From JBBIWA01 sp037439425 (GTDB lineage Bacteria > Acidobacteriota > Blastocatellia > RBC074), in the NCBI GenBank assembly GCA_037439425.1, contig JBBIWA010000059.1:1-37749 (forward strand): a stretch of 37,749 nucleotides of DNA, written 5' to 3'. A program made the position numbers and the translations under genes. Below, piece after piece: positions 18,087 to 26,972 of this stretch (position 1 is the first letter of the stretch; the number at the start of each line of letters is the position of its first letter). Under the pieces are notes generated by a model. The model saw only the letters and a list, made by a program, of their open reading frames with translations, had not been told where the DNA came from and ran no database searches.

Positions 18087-18121
18087 GTTTGGAGTACTGG
18101 CGCACCCCCGGTACTCCAAAC
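18087..18121 (+). repeat. 11-bp perfect inverted repeat just before sufD
   Basis: GTTTGGAGTAC (18087-18097) and GTACTCCAAAC (18111-18121) are exact reverse complements around a 13-base C-rich loop. It lies between the ferredoxin stop and the likely sufD start. It may be an RNA processing or stability element that sets SufD output, or a dispersed palindromic repeat. There is no T-run, so it is not a classical terminator. It also argues against the TTG at 18075 as the sufD start. Confidence 0.7.
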
Positions 18122-18131
18122 ATTGTCTGTG

Positions 18132-19463
18132 GTGTTGCAAGTGATCAAAGAGAGCTATCTTTCTGCCTGTCGGCTGCTGGACGAAAAGAAGGTTGGACAG
18201 GAGCCAGTCTGGTTGGCCCGCATTCGGGAAAGCGCCGCCGCGCGTTTTGAGGAATTGGACTTTCCCACCACCCGCGACGAGGAGTGGAAGTACACCAGTC
18301 TCGCCCCTTTGCTTAAGCTCCCTTTCCGAAGCCGCCCGGAGAGGGCCTTGAGAGCGGTCACAGCGCGCGAGCTGGAAGCTCTTACCTTCGCTGAATCACG
18401 GCACAGCCAGTTGGTCTTCATCAATGGTCTGTTTGCGCCGGAGCTTTCCAGCACTTCAGCTATTCCTGAAGGAGTTCTCGTCGGCAATCTAGCCGCAGCG
18501 GTCGCCTCTGATGAGGCTTGGCTGCGAGATCATCTGGCGAGCTGGGCCGATTACGATCAACAGATCTTCACTGCGCTCAATACCGCATCTATTGATGATG
18601 GCGCAATCATCTATCTCCCGGACGGGCGCCTGATTGAGACCCCGATTCATCTGCTCTTCATCTCTACTGCTGGAGATGCGCCCCTACTTATCCATCCGCG
18701 CACATTGCTTGTAGCGGGCCGTGGAACGAGGGTGACAGTGATTGAAAGCTACACTTCGCTTGCCGGTGATACCTATTTCACTAATGCTGTGACCGAGGTT
18801 GTCCTCAATGAAGGAGCGGTAGTGGAGCATTACCGGTTACAAGAAGAGAGCCCCTGCGCCTTCCACATCGCCACCACGCAGGTGCATCAGGCGCGTTCCA
18901 GTCACTACTCATCTTGTGCCATTTCGCTAGGCGGCGAGCTGGCGCGCCACAATCTCAATCTGGTGCTGGAGGAGGAGAACACTGAGAGTAGTATTGACGG
19001 GCTGTATGTCGTCAACGGGCGCCAGCACGTGGACAATCACACAGCGATTGATCATCTCAAACCGCATTGTACCAGCCGCCAGCTTTACAAAGGCATTCTC
19101 GATGATCAAGCGACAGCAGTCTTCAATGGCAAGGTCTTCGTGCGCGAAGGCGCTTTTCTAACTGACGCGCGTCAGACGAACAAAAATCTCCTGCTCTCGA
19201 GCGAGGCCACGGTCAACACCAAGCCGCAGTTGGAGATCTTTGCCGACGATGTGAAGTGCGCGCACGGGGCCACAGTCGGCCAGTTGGAAGAGGAGGAGCT
19301 GTTTTACCTCATGAGCCGTGGTTTGCGGCCAGAACGCGCGCGCGCGTTGTTGACCTATGGGTTTGCCGAAGAGGTAATCAGCAAGATCCAACCGCGCTCC
19401 ATTCGTCAGCGACTCGATCGGATAGTGATGGAGAAGTTGCATCAGAGTTGGGAGGTGAGTTAA
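18132..19463 (+). CDS. sufD: Fe-S cluster scaffold protein SufD
   Basis: SufD pairs with SufB on the SufC ATPase dimer. The product is about 443 residues from the GTG at 18132; GTG codons at 18129 and 18141 are equally possible and no clear ribosome site decides. The N-terminal helical part includes the FEELDFPTTRDEEWKYTS motif of the family. The beta-helix core holds ESYTSLAGDTYFTNAVTEV and INGLYVVNGRQHVDNHT-like segments, and the end has NTKPQLEIFADDVKCAHGATVGQLEEEELFYLMSRGL. The stop is four bases before the sufS ATG, so the two are translationally close. Confidence 0.93.
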   Translation: MLQVIKESYLSACRLLDEKKVGQEPVWLARIRESAAARFEELDFPTTRDEEWKYTSLAPLLKLPFRSRPERALRAVTARELEALTFAESRHSQLVFINGLFAPELSSTSAIPEGVLVGNLAAAVASDEAWLRDHLASWADYDQQIFTALNTASIDDGAIIYLPDGRLIETPIHLLFISTAGDAPLLIHPRTLLVAGRGTRVTVIESYTSLAGDTYFTNAVTEVVLNEGAVVEHYRLQEESPCAFHIATTQVHQARSSHYSSCAISLGGELARHNLNLVLEEENTESSIDGLYVVNGRQHVDNHTAIDHLKPHCTSRQLYKGILDDQATAVFNGKVFVREGAFLTDARQTNKNLLLSSEATVNTKPQLEIFADDVKCAHGATVGQLEEEELFYLMSRGLRPERARALLTYGFAEEVISKIQPRSIRQRLDRIVMEKLHQSWEVS

Positions 19464-19467
19464 GCCC

Positions 19468-20727
19468 ATGCGAGCTGCCTACGAGATCAACGCCCTGCAG
19501 CGGCAGACCGCCTTTGACGTCAATCGGGTCCGAGCCGATTTCCCGATCCTCAATCAGCAGGTCTATGGCCGGCCACTGGTCTATCTAGACAATGCCGCGA
19601 CCAGTCAGAAGCCGAGTGTGGTGATTGATGCGCTCAATGATTACTATACGAAAGCCAACGCCAACGTCCATCGCGGTGTGCATTACCTGAGCCAACTGGC
19701 GACGCGGGAGTACGAAGAAGCGCGCGCCAAGGTCAAATGCTTCATCAACGCGGCCGATACCAGTGAAATCATCTTCACCCGCGGCACCACCGAGAGCATC
19801 AACCTGGTGGCGTCAAGCTATGGTCGCCGCTTTCTCAAAGAGGGTGATGAGATCATCATCTCCGCCATGGAGCACCATTCCAACATCGTTCCCTGGCAAC
19901 TGTTGTGCGAGCAGGTGGGCGCCAACTTGCGCGTCATCCCGATCAATGATGAGGGCGAGCTGATGGTTGATGAATTTGCCAGGCTGCTTGGTCCCCGCAC
20001 CCGACTCGTCTCGCTCGTTCATCTCTCGAATGTGCTCGGGACGATCAATCCGATCAAACGGATAATCGAGATGGCGCACAGCCAGGATGTGCCTGTGCTG
20101 GTGGATGGTGCGCAGGCCGCCCCACATCTGAAGGTGGATGTGCGCGAACTGGATTGCGACTTCTACACTTTCTCCGGTCACAAGCTGTGCGGGCCAACAG
20201 GCATCGGGGTGCTTTACGGCAAGGCTGAACTGCTGGAAGCCATGCCGCCGTATCAGGGCGGTGGTGATATGATCGCTTCAGTCAGCTTCGAGAAGACGAC
20301 CTACAACGCGCTCCCCTACAAGTTCGAGGCTGGCACGCCTCACATCGCGGGCGCCATCGGCCTGGGGGTGGCTATCGATTATCTCTCAGAGATCGGACTG
20401 GAGCGGATCGCAGCTTATGAAAAAGAGCTGCTCGATTATGCCACCGAGCTGATCGGGACCATTCCCGGCCTCAGGATTATCGGCACAGCGCGCGAGAAAG
20501 CGAGCGTCCTCTCCTTCACGATAGACGATATTCATCCGCACGACATCGGGACCATCCTCGATCAAGAAGGCATTGCCATCCGCGCCGGCCATCACTGCGC
20601 TCAGCCGGTGATGCAGCGCTTCGGCGTGCCAGCCACCGCGCGTGCCTCATTTGCTTTCTATAACACGAAGCAAGAGGTTGATACGTTAGTGGAAGCAATC
20701 CACCGGGTGATCGAGGTCTTCAGCTAA
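19468..20727 (+). CDS. sufS: Cysteine desulfurase SufS
   Basis: SufS is the PLP enzyme that takes sulfur from cysteine as a persulfide and passes it to SufU. The 419-residue product has the class V aminotransferase fold. The PLP-binding Lys239 is in SGHKLCGPTG and the catalytic Cys377 in RAGHHCAQP, the group II (SufS-type) active-site wording. The N-terminal VRADFPILNQQVYGRPLVYLDNAATSQKP is typical. Length is close to the family norm with about ten extra N-terminal residues; the ATG at 19468 overlaps the spacing from sufD closely. It belongs to the suf operon. Confidence 0.95.
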   Translation: MRAAYEINALQRQTAFDVNRVRADFPILNQQVYGRPLVYLDNAATSQKPSVVIDALNDYYTKANANVHRGVHYLSQLATREYEEARAKVKCFINAADTSEIIFTRGTTESINLVASSYGRRFLKEGDEIIISAMEHHSNIVPWQLLCEQVGANLRVIPINDEGELMVDEFARLLGPRTRLVSLVHLSNVLGTINPIKRIIEMAHSQDVPVLVDGAQAAPHLKVDVRELDCDFYTFSGHKLCGPTGIGVLYGKAELLEAMPPYQGGGDMIASVSFEKTTYNALPYKFEAGTPHIAGAIGLGVAIDYLSEIGLERIAAYEKELLDYATELIGTIPGLRIIGTAREKASVLSFTIDDIHPHDIGTILDQEGIAIRAGHHCAQPVMQRFGVPATARASFAFYNTKQEVDTLVEAIHRVIEVFS

Positions 20728-20773
20728 GGCTGTCTGTTGTCCGTCGGTTGTGGCTGAAAGAAAACTACTGGCT

Positions 20774-21226
20774 ATGGCAGATTTAGGCGAACTCTACCAG
20801 CAGGTCATTCTCGATCACAACAAGAAGCCGCGCAACTTCAAGAAGCTGGAGCCAGCCGACCGGGTGCAGGAAGGTTACAATCCGCTGTGCGGCGATCAGC
20901 TCACGCTCTATTTACAACTGGAGGGAGAGCGGATCAAAGACATCGGTTTTCTCGGTTCCGGCTGCGCCATCTCAAAGGCCTCGGCTTCGATGATGACGAC
21001 GGCGGTCAAAGGCAAGAGTAGACAAGAGGTGGAAGTGCTCTTCGATGAATTTCATCGCATGGTGAAGGGCGAGCTTGATCCGGAGACTGAGCCACATCAT
21101 CTGGGCCGGTTGGCGATCTTCGCTGGCGTCAGTGAGTTTCCCGCCCGCGTCAAATGCGCTAGCCTCTGCTGGCATACGATACGCGCCGCGCTGGAGGGAC
21201 GATCTGAGACGGTCTCCACCGAGTAG
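20774..21226 (+). CDS. sufU: SufU zinc-dependent sulfur transfer protein
   Basis: SufU is an IscU-like protein that binds zinc and accepts sulfur from SufS. From the ATG at 20774 the product is 150 residues with C39, D41, C64 and C128 as the expected zinc/sulfur site (NPLCGDQL, GSGCAIS, KCASLCWHT). The roughly 60-residue gap between C64 and C128 contains the insertion that separates SufU from IscU, and the IscU histidine is missing. The frame can be read from a GTG at 20750, adding eight residues. It is the last gene of the suf operon; no sufT or sufE is seen. Confidence 0.93.
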   Translation: MADLGELYQQVILDHNKKPRNFKKLEPADRVQEGYNPLCGDQLTLYLQLEGERIKDIGFLGSGCAISKASASMMTTAVKGKSRQEVEVLFDEFHRMVKGELDPETEPHHLGRLAIFAGVSEFPARVKCASLCWHTIRAALEGRSETVSTE

Positions 21227-21284
21227 CGCCAGAGACAGTGACGAGTGATGAGCAAAAGCAACTTTCCACTCCTCACTCATCAAC

Positions 21285-22229
21285 TTAGCCCCCCGCTCTT
21301 GTCCCTGCCTCCCCCGGGAATTTGAGTAGCCTGAGGCAATCAATCGAAAGATCAAACAGGTGAGTGCAGCCGGAAGCGCCCCCAACCTGATCGGCGAACT
21401 GGCGGATGAAGTGAGACGTCACGCGCAGACCGTTAAGCCCTTGCGTGCGTTCCTGCGCATCTTCGCATATGCCGTGGTAAGGAAGTCTGAGAGCGCGGCT
21501 GTAGGCCTCTGAGATCATCCCGTCGCGAGCGATGTGGAAGCGAATCAGGATATCGTGAAGGTTATCTTCCATCGCGCTTTCGCACCTCAAACCACCCTGC
21601 TGTGTGGGCTCAAGCAAAAGCTGTTTCTTGCGCCAGAAGACGCGCTGCGTGCCGGGCTTGGGGCGAGTGATTTCTCCGCCGAAGCTGCAACGGACTTCTC
21701 TGGTGCGGAACAGTTCGGCGCTCTCATCGCGGTAGGTGTAGCAGGAGTTAGCCAGATCGGTCATGTAAGCGCGATCTTTCAGCCACGAAATGTAGGCCTC
21801 GGTGGTGGGATGGCCGCTGCTTTTAGGAAACCGCTCTTCAAAGCCGGGCGGAAATTGATAGACCTGTTGTCCGGCGCGCGCCATTTCGATGGCCAGAAAT
21901 AGATGTTCCTGTTTGCCTGGCAAATCGCCCAATGCTTCCAGCACTCGTTTCGAGAAGCCGCGCCCGATGCGCACTCCTGTGATTGCGCAGTAGCTATCGC
22001 AGAGTTGCGGCGCGCACTGTTGTGGTGAACCAGCTAGCTGGCGCGCGCTAGCCTGAATCACTTCGTAGCTGGGCGTGCGCAGGCGCCAGGTATGCTCCAG
22101 CGCCAGGCGATGATCTCTCATCTGTCCACGCAGCAGCAGCTCTTGCTCCGTGAGCACATCAACCTCAGCCTCGAAGGTGCGCAGGTATTTCCCTGCTGAG
22201 AGAGGAACCGCCAGTTCAAATGCGCTCAT
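21285..22229 (-). CDS. Protein with two DUF2889-like halves
   Basis: The function is unknown. From the ATG at 22229, which has GGGAGGAT seven bases upstream, the product is 314 residues. The C-terminal half (about 210-310) reads as a DUF2889 domain: LPYHGICEDAQERTQGLNGLRV, then GGASGCTHLFDLSIDCLRL. The N-terminal half (about 35-125) lines up with it: LAGSPQQCAPQLCDSYCAITGVRIGRGF, then GDLPGKQEHLFLAIEMAR, with the GC replaced by KQ in front of the conserved H-L. So the protein looks like an internal duplication with one changed motif. It follows the phosphatase/phytase group on the same strand, 114 bases behind the last gene, and converges on sufU. No signal peptide is seen. Confidence 0.7.
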   Translation of the reverse strand: MSAFELAVPLSAGKYLRTFEAEVDVLTEQELLLRGQMRDHRLALEHTWRLRTPSYEVIQASARQLAGSPQQCAPQLCDSYCAITGVRIGRGFSKRVLEALGDLPGKQEHLFLAIEMARAGQQVYQFPPGFEERFPKSSGHPTTEAYISWLKDRAYMTDLANSCYTYRDESAELFRTREVRCSFGGEITRPKPGTQRVFWRKKQLLLEPTQQGGLRCESAMEDNLHDILIRFHIARDGMISEAYSRALRLPYHGICEDAQERTQGLNGLRVTSHFIRQFADQVGGASGCTHLFDLSIDCLRLLKFPGEAGTRAGG

Positions 22230-22342
22230 TTCCGATCCTCCCTGTTTCTGGGTTCTTCCTCTAGTCACCATTTCAAGCCACGCCGTGCCTCATTGTCAAT
22301 GCCGTTACCTGGCGCAGCTCCGGGAGCGATGCTGAAAAGCTC

Positions 22343-24592
22343 TCAAAATCGAAACGTATACTGGACCTTACCGGCCAGCCTGGTTCCAGCAGGGCGGAAT
22401 TTAAAACCGCCGCGCTCGTCCTGAAGCCAGCCTTGATTGAAGACAAGGAAGAGGTCATTGCCGGGGCGGATGATCCAGCGCAGGCGGCTCTGCCAGCCGA
22501 GGTTGCGTGATTCGTTGTCGAACTGCACGAGATTGGAGACCGAAAGAAACGGCGTGAAGGAATAGTCGGCGCGCAGCTCGAAGATGCGCGCTACGAAGTT
22601 ACCTTCTTTGAGCCGCACGAAGGTCTGTTCCAGCCCCAGCCTGATCTGGAAATGCGGTGCGGCCTTATATTGAAAAGCCGCCTCGATCTCATCGTAATGG
22701 CCTGAAAAGAAACTGCCAAACTCCCAATCGGTCTCAAACTGCCAGCGCCGTTTGGATGCGGTGGCAAATTCCACGCCCCATTGTGTGAAACGATAATCGC
22801 CCGGCGGCAGCGTCACGCCATCGGCGATCTCGAAAGGTTCAAATAACCGCTCGAATTGCGGCCTGTAGCTGAGCTCGATCTGTTCGCCGGAATTGAGCAG
22901 GAAACTGAGCGGGGTACTGAAGATCTCCCAGCTTTCAACCCTTCCGGTATCGAGCCGCGTGTAGCGCGTGAATCTGAAGCGGTGAAACATCTGCCGCACA
23001 TTGAGAAAATTCTTCGGGCGGGGATTGAATGCGGCAGACAGGCTCAGCTTGTTCACATTCGAGCGCTCCACGAAACCGAGCGCAGGATCGAATTGGCCTC
23101 CAATGTGTTGCCAGGCAAAGCTGCCCGCGAGAGCGTCATTGGGATAGTTCACGCTGAAGCCATAAGAGCTCTCATCGCCCGTCACGCCCTCATTCCGGCT
23201 CCTGAGTCCGTAGAGATCAATAGCGAAATTCTGCCGTGTGCCCAGGAAGTTCGAAGTCGCAAGACGCAGATCGCCGCCGAAGGTGCGACTCGATAATGGC
23301 TCGGCCGGATTGCCTTCAGTGTAGATGCCGCCAATGTACGCTTGCTTGAAGAGGCTGCGCTTGACGCGGCCCACGAAGAAGGTTTTAGCTTCAACCAGAG
23401 GGGTCTCACGAGTGCGCACGCCGAGCAGGCCCACGTCGTAGCGCCCGATTTTGCCCGTCAACTTTGTGCCCGCGAGGATCGGCACCTCCTCTCCTCGAAG
23501 CAAACCGATGCGGCGGCTGAAGAATGGGATGACTTCGCTAGCTGATTGATTGGAGAAGCTGAAGACGCTAGCGTTCTCCAGAAAGAATGCGCGCTTTTCC
23601 GGAAAGAAGAGCGGGAAGCGAGTCAGATTGATTTGCCTGCTGTCGACTTCGGTTTCGGCGAAGTCAGTGTTGAAGCTCGTCGTCCATTTCAGGTTCGGTG
23701 TGATGTTATAAAAGATCTCTCCGCCGCCTTTGCCTGTTAATGTCTGATTGCTCATCTGATGGTCGCGCGACCACGTGTTGGCGAAGTAAGGACGAATATC
23801 GAGCCCGCGCCCCCGTTTGATTTTATCCAAGCCTTCGATCTCGCCAGCTTCGGAGACTTGAAAGAATTCTACGTCAAGACGAGGTGAGGCCCAGCGATCT
23901 TCTTCAATCTTGCGCTTGATCGTGCGCGAGAAGTTGAAGCCCCACGACAGCTGGTCCCGATTGAAGCTGAGGCTCTTGAATGGGATTGCGAATTCTGCGC
24001 TCCAACCATCACCAAGCAGCTGCGTCTTCACCGTCCAGATAGCATCCCAGTCTTTGTTCGGCTCTTCGTTCTCAATGATTAATCCATCAACGAGCGCGCC
24101 GAGCGGATTGGTCGCAAAGTAGAATGCGTTGCGGCGGTCGCGGAAGGTGTCAATGAGGATCTCAATGCGGTCATCAGCCTCAAGGTCGGCGTCTCGCGCC
24201 ATCTGCGTGCCGATGATGCGCTGTGGCTCCGAGTCATAGCAGGTGACGCCGATGTAAAGATTCTGGCTGTCGTAAAGCAGTTTGACCTCGGTGCGTTCAC
24301 TCGCCTTCTCACCTTGCCGTGGTTCCCGCTGAAGGATCTCGCCAATTGCTGCTGCCTGCGACCAATCCTGCTCGTTGAGCAAGCCATCAATCGTGATGTG
24401 GGAAGAGAGCTGGGCCACCACTGCCCGCCTGACTTCATTGGAAGCGGGGCTTGAATTTAATTGGGGCGCCCCTGCGCCTAGAAACGGAGAAGATACAGCG
24501 GTCACTACGACCACGGCCGCTGCCCACACAGCTCTCCAGCAAAAACAGGCTATCAGTTTTCGGTCTCCCTCGCCTGGGCGGTAGCTATCCAT
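22343..24592 (-). CDS. CBM9-like / DUF5916 outer-membrane barrel protein
   Basis: The 749-residue precursor has an N-terminal hydrophobic segment (about 21-42) fitting a signal peptide. A CBM9-like domain follows (about 65-230): ITIDGLLNEQDWSQAAAIGEI, VKLLYDSQNLYIGVTCYDSEP, DDRIEILIDTFRDRRNAFYFATNPLGALVDG. A long DUF5916 beta-barrel part ends in VQYTFRF, with a terminal Phe as in outer-membrane barrels. NLTRFPLFFPEKRAFFLENASVFSF is characteristic of the family. The exact function of such proteins is unknown. It follows the phytase gene by 29 bases on the same strand, so it is probably co-transcribed and could help bind or pass substrates at the cell surface. Confidence 0.8.
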   Translation of the reverse strand: MDSYRPGEGDRKLIACFCWRAVWAAAVVVVTAVSSPFLGAGAPQLNSSPASNEVRRAVVAQLSSHITIDGLLNEQDWSQAAAIGEILQREPRQGEKASERTEVKLLYDSQNLYIGVTCYDSEPQRIIGTQMARDADLEADDRIEILIDTFRDRRNAFYFATNPLGALVDGLIIENEEPNKDWDAIWTVKTQLLGDGWSAEFAIPFKSLSFNRDQLSWGFNFSRTIKRKIEEDRWASPRLDVEFFQVSEAGEIEGLDKIKRGRGLDIRPYFANTWSRDHQMSNQTLTGKGGGEIFYNITPNLKWTTSFNTDFAETEVDSRQINLTRFPLFFPEKRAFFLENASVFSFSNQSASEVIPFFSRRIGLLRGEEVPILAGTKLTGKIGRYDVGLLGVRTRETPLVEAKTFFVGRVKRSLFKQAYIGGIYTEGNPAEPLSSRTFGGDLRLATSNFLGTRQNFAIDLYGLRSRNEGVTGDESSYGFSVNYPNDALAGSFAWQHIGGQFDPALGFVERSNVNKLSLSAAFNPRPKNFLNVRQMFHRFRFTRYTRLDTGRVESWEIFSTPLSFLLNSGEQIELSYRPQFERLFEPFEIADGVTLPPGDYRFTQWGVEFATASKRRWQFETDWEFGSFFSGHYDEIEAAFQYKAAPHFQIRLGLEQTFVRLKEGNFVARIFELRADYSFTPFLSVSNLVQFDNESRNLGWQSRLRWIIRPGNDLFLVFNQGWLQDERGGFKFRPAGTRLAGKVQYTFRF

Positions 24593-24621
24593 CGCTGTGG
24601 ATCAGGCTGGCAGGTTACGTC

Positions 24622-25746
24622 CTAGAGCTTCGGGAAGGTATAGAGGAGAAAGTTCCGACCGCTGCTATTCATCGCCAACAATAGCCCCCGAGGAAACCGC
24701 GGCCCCAAAGCAGAAGAAGTAACTTCAATGCCATCGGTCGAGTCCGCGCCGCCCCGGATCACTGCGACCACCTCGGAATGATCGTGTGGGTTGCCCGGTT
24801 TCCCTTCACGACGATAAATACGATATTCGCTGTTGCCTTCTAACTGGTCCGTGCATAGGAGGTAGCCGGTCCCGTCCGCGTTGGCGTAGATCGCAATCCC
24901 CTCGCGATCACCCTTGAAGCCCTCCCTGCCGAAGTGCGCCAGCTCGCGGTTGGAGTCCGGGTGGTCAGGGTCCGCATGCCACTTATGAATGCCATCCCCT
25001 TCGTCGGCGTAATACAGATAGGAAAGCGCGTCGTCTACGGCGACGGCTTCGATTTCCCCCTGGCCGCTGAATCGACCAAATTCGCGCACCTTGGTCGCCT
25101 TTACCTTACCAGTGCTGTCCGTCTCAAGACGATACTGCCAGAGATAGCCGTCACGCGGGCCGGTTTTTCGGCTGACGATGGCAAAGATCGCGCCGTCACG
25201 CGGCCGGCGGTACAAGGCGATTCCCATCGGCGCCGCCTGCTCGCCTTGCTCTCCTTGAAAGACAGGCAGGCCGCCCCCAGCAGAGATGTCGCTGATGCCG
25301 CTCCCATCCGGTTCAATTCTGAAGACGCGCAACTGACGCTTGTACCGCTCTGTAAGGACGGCAATATCAATGCGCTGCTCCCCGGCCATCAGCCCGTACT
25401 CAACGTCCACGTTGTTGGGCCGGTCGAGGCCGGTGATCCGGTGCCGAAGCTTTCCATCGAGGCCGAAAACATAGAGTCCCCCGTGCGGCGCAGCCGTCTT
25501 GTCCGTTCCTAGAATGAGGCTGCGCTCAGGGTCATAAAGATTAACCCAGATTGCCGGATCGTCCGGATCCTCGCCGACCTTGTCAGTTGCCGCGACAGGG
25601 AGCAGGTCAATATTTCGAGAGATTGTGCCGCCGCCTTCGCCAATGGCCCCCATTGATCCGTTGATCCGGCTGCTGCAGCAGAGGGTGACAGAGACGCCAA
25701 ACAAAATCATGGCGGCGCAAAGACTGTGAATCGCTTTCCAGGCCAT
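24622..25746 (-). CDS. Beta-propeller phytase (3-phytase family)
   Basis: Beta-propeller phytases are calcium-dependent enzymes that remove phosphate from inositol hexakisphosphate. The 374-residue product shows the family features: EDPDDPAIWV (about 60-69), GGLYVFGLDGK, DRPNNVDVEYG, EAVAVDD, YYADEGDGIHKW, DREGIAIY and STDGIEVTS, spread as in a six-bladed propeller. A hydrophobic stretch near residues 8-24 looks like a signal peptide. Residues 22-46, including CCSSRINGSMG and GEGGGT, do not belong to the propeller and are nearly the same as a segment of the TonB receptor encoded upstream. The ATG lies two bases after the alkaline phosphatase stop, and its GGGAGG ribosome site is inside that gene, so translation is coupled. 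Confidence 0.9.
   Translation of the reverse strand: MAWKAIHSLCAAMILFGVSVTLCCSSRINGSMGAIGEGGGTISRNIDLLPVAATDKVGEDPDDPAIWVNLYDPERSLILGTDKTAAPHGGLYVFGLDGKLRHRITGLDRPNNVDVEYGLMAGEQRIDIAVLTERYKRQLRVFRIEPDGSGISDISAGGGLPVFQGEQGEQAAPMGIALYRRPRDGAIFAIVSRKTGPRDGYLWQYRLETDSTGKVKATKVREFGRFSGQGEIEAVAVDDALSYLYYADEGDGIHKWHADPDHPDSNRELAHFGREGFKGDREGIAIYANADGTGYLLCTDQLEGNSEYRIYRREGKPGNPHDHSEVVAVIRGGADSTDGIEVTSSALGPRFPRGLLLAMNSSGRNFLLYTFPKL
25608..25683 (-). repeat. Segment in the phytase gene shared with the TonB receptor gene
   Basis: These 76 bases align without gaps to 29852-29927 in the receptor gene, with 60 identities (79%) counted base by base. Both copies are on the minus strand and in the same codon phase. 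The encoded peptides share LCC-SRINGS and EGGGT-SRNI. In the receptor the segment lies in the plug region, where such wording is normal; in the phytase it lies between the signal peptide and the propeller. Confidence 0.85.
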
Positions 25747-25748
25747 CC

Positions 25749-26873
25749 TTACCTCCCGTTCGAAGTGGAGACTTTCCAGCCCCAGGCGGCCAACATGATG
25801 TGAAACAGATCGGTGTTTGACAAGATGCCGCGCACTCGATCTGCGCCTGGGCCCTGAGCTACCACCAGCACTTCTTCAGCGGTGTGATCGTCATCACGCC
25901 TTATGTTCTTGAGCCGGAGGCTATCTACCTCATCTGTTGGCTGCTGCTTTTCAGCAGCGCTGAGCAGAGGTTCCCCCTTCTCGCCGTCGTGCACGCGGAA
26001 GTCGTAAGAATGGTCGGCAGTGAACAGAATCAATGTGTCGTCAGATGTGCGCTCGGCCGTTTCACGAATAACTCGGTCGAAGGCTACCGCTCGTTCCAGA
26101 CCCTGAACTATGTTGTCTGTGTGCAGGTCTGACTCTACCATCAGGAAAAAGCCCTTCGGATTGCGGGAGAGAATTCGGATCGCCTGCTGCGTAGCGGCGC
26201 CCAGATCGAAGTTGCCATTATCCAAGAGCACCACAACACGGCGGGCCAATGGCTGTATCGCATCCAGTGAGTTGTACAGCTTGTATCCTTTGCCGGTGAG
26301 CGCGGCTTCCAGGTCCAATTCTACTGCTTGCGTAGCTTTCAGGATCTCCGCTCGGCCCGCGCCGATGATGAGGTCCACGCCGTCCCCAAAACGAGGCGAG
26401 AGCACCTGGGCGAAGATCTCGCCGATCTTTCTCCGGTCGTTTACATGGGCGTAGCAAGCGGCTGGTGTTGCTGACGCGGCGGAACTGTTCGTGACTACTC
26501 CGGTGGACAGTCCCTGCTCTTCGGCGTATTCCAGGATCGTCTTCAGCGGCTCCCCATCCTTCTTGCCCCGCACGGCAGTGTTGGATTGCGCTATCACGCC
26601 GTTGTGGGTCTTGCTGCCGGCGACAATTGCCGTCATGCCGGCGGCCGAGTCCGACACCCACTCACTGGCTGAGGAGGTTTCCGAGAGTGCGATGTGCGGC
26701 ATGTTTTGAATGAACAGTTTGCGGGGCTCCCCGTATCCATAGATGCTCGCAGCATTGAGGGTTGCAATCCCGGCTGCGTCCCCCAGAAACAGGATGACGT
26801 TCTTCGCGTGGGGCGCTCGGCCGCTCAGCGCTGGAGCGGCCAGAATGAGCAACAAAGCGATCCATCGTTTCAT
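25749..26873 (-). CDS. Alkaline phosphatase family protein (PhoA-like)
   Basis: The 374-residue precursor has a signal peptide (1-17, cut after ALSG or ALSGRA) and the alkaline phosphatase superfamily core. NVILFLGDAAG carries metal-binding Asp32, VSDSAAGMTA the likely nucleophile Ser76, TADHSYDF two metal ligands, and DDDHTAEEV the last His. The segment that in E. coli PhoA reads E-x4-D-x3-H is MVESDLHTDN here, shorter by a few residues, so the metal site differs from the classical one. The enzyme should release phosphate from organic esters in the periplasm. GAGGAGGGCC precedes the ATG. It lies between the receptor and the phytase, two bases from the latter. Other members of the superfamily remain possible. 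Confidence 0.85.
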   Translation of the reverse strand: MKRWIALLLILAAPALSGRAPHAKNVILFLGDAAGIATLNAASIYGYGEPRKLFIQNMPHIALSETSSASEWVSDSAAGMTAIVAGSKTHNGVIAQSNTAVRGKKDGEPLKTILEYAEEQGLSTGVVTNSSAASATPAACYAHVNDRRKIGEIFAQVLSPRFGDGVDLIIGAGRAEILKATQAVELDLEAALTGKGYKLYNSLDAIQPLARRVVVLLDNGNFDLGAATQQAIRILSRNPKGFFLMVESDLHTDNIVQGLERAVAFDRVIRETAERTSDDTLILFTADHSYDFRVHDGEKGEPLLSAAEKQQPTDEVDSLRLKNIRRDDDHTAEEVLVVAQGPGADRVRGILSNTDLFHIMLAAWGWKVSTSNGR

Positions 26874-26972
26874 GATGGCCCTCCTCGAAATTTGTCCCTG
26901 GTCAGTAATCCGTTGAATGAATCCACAAGGTTATCTCTGGCCACCGACAACGGACAATAGATTACGGACAAA

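Noticed and set aside
18075..18131. N-terminal extension of SufD from a TTG at 18075
   Set aside because: The extension runs through an 11-bp perfect hairpin, has no ribosome site and no counterpart in SufD proteins.
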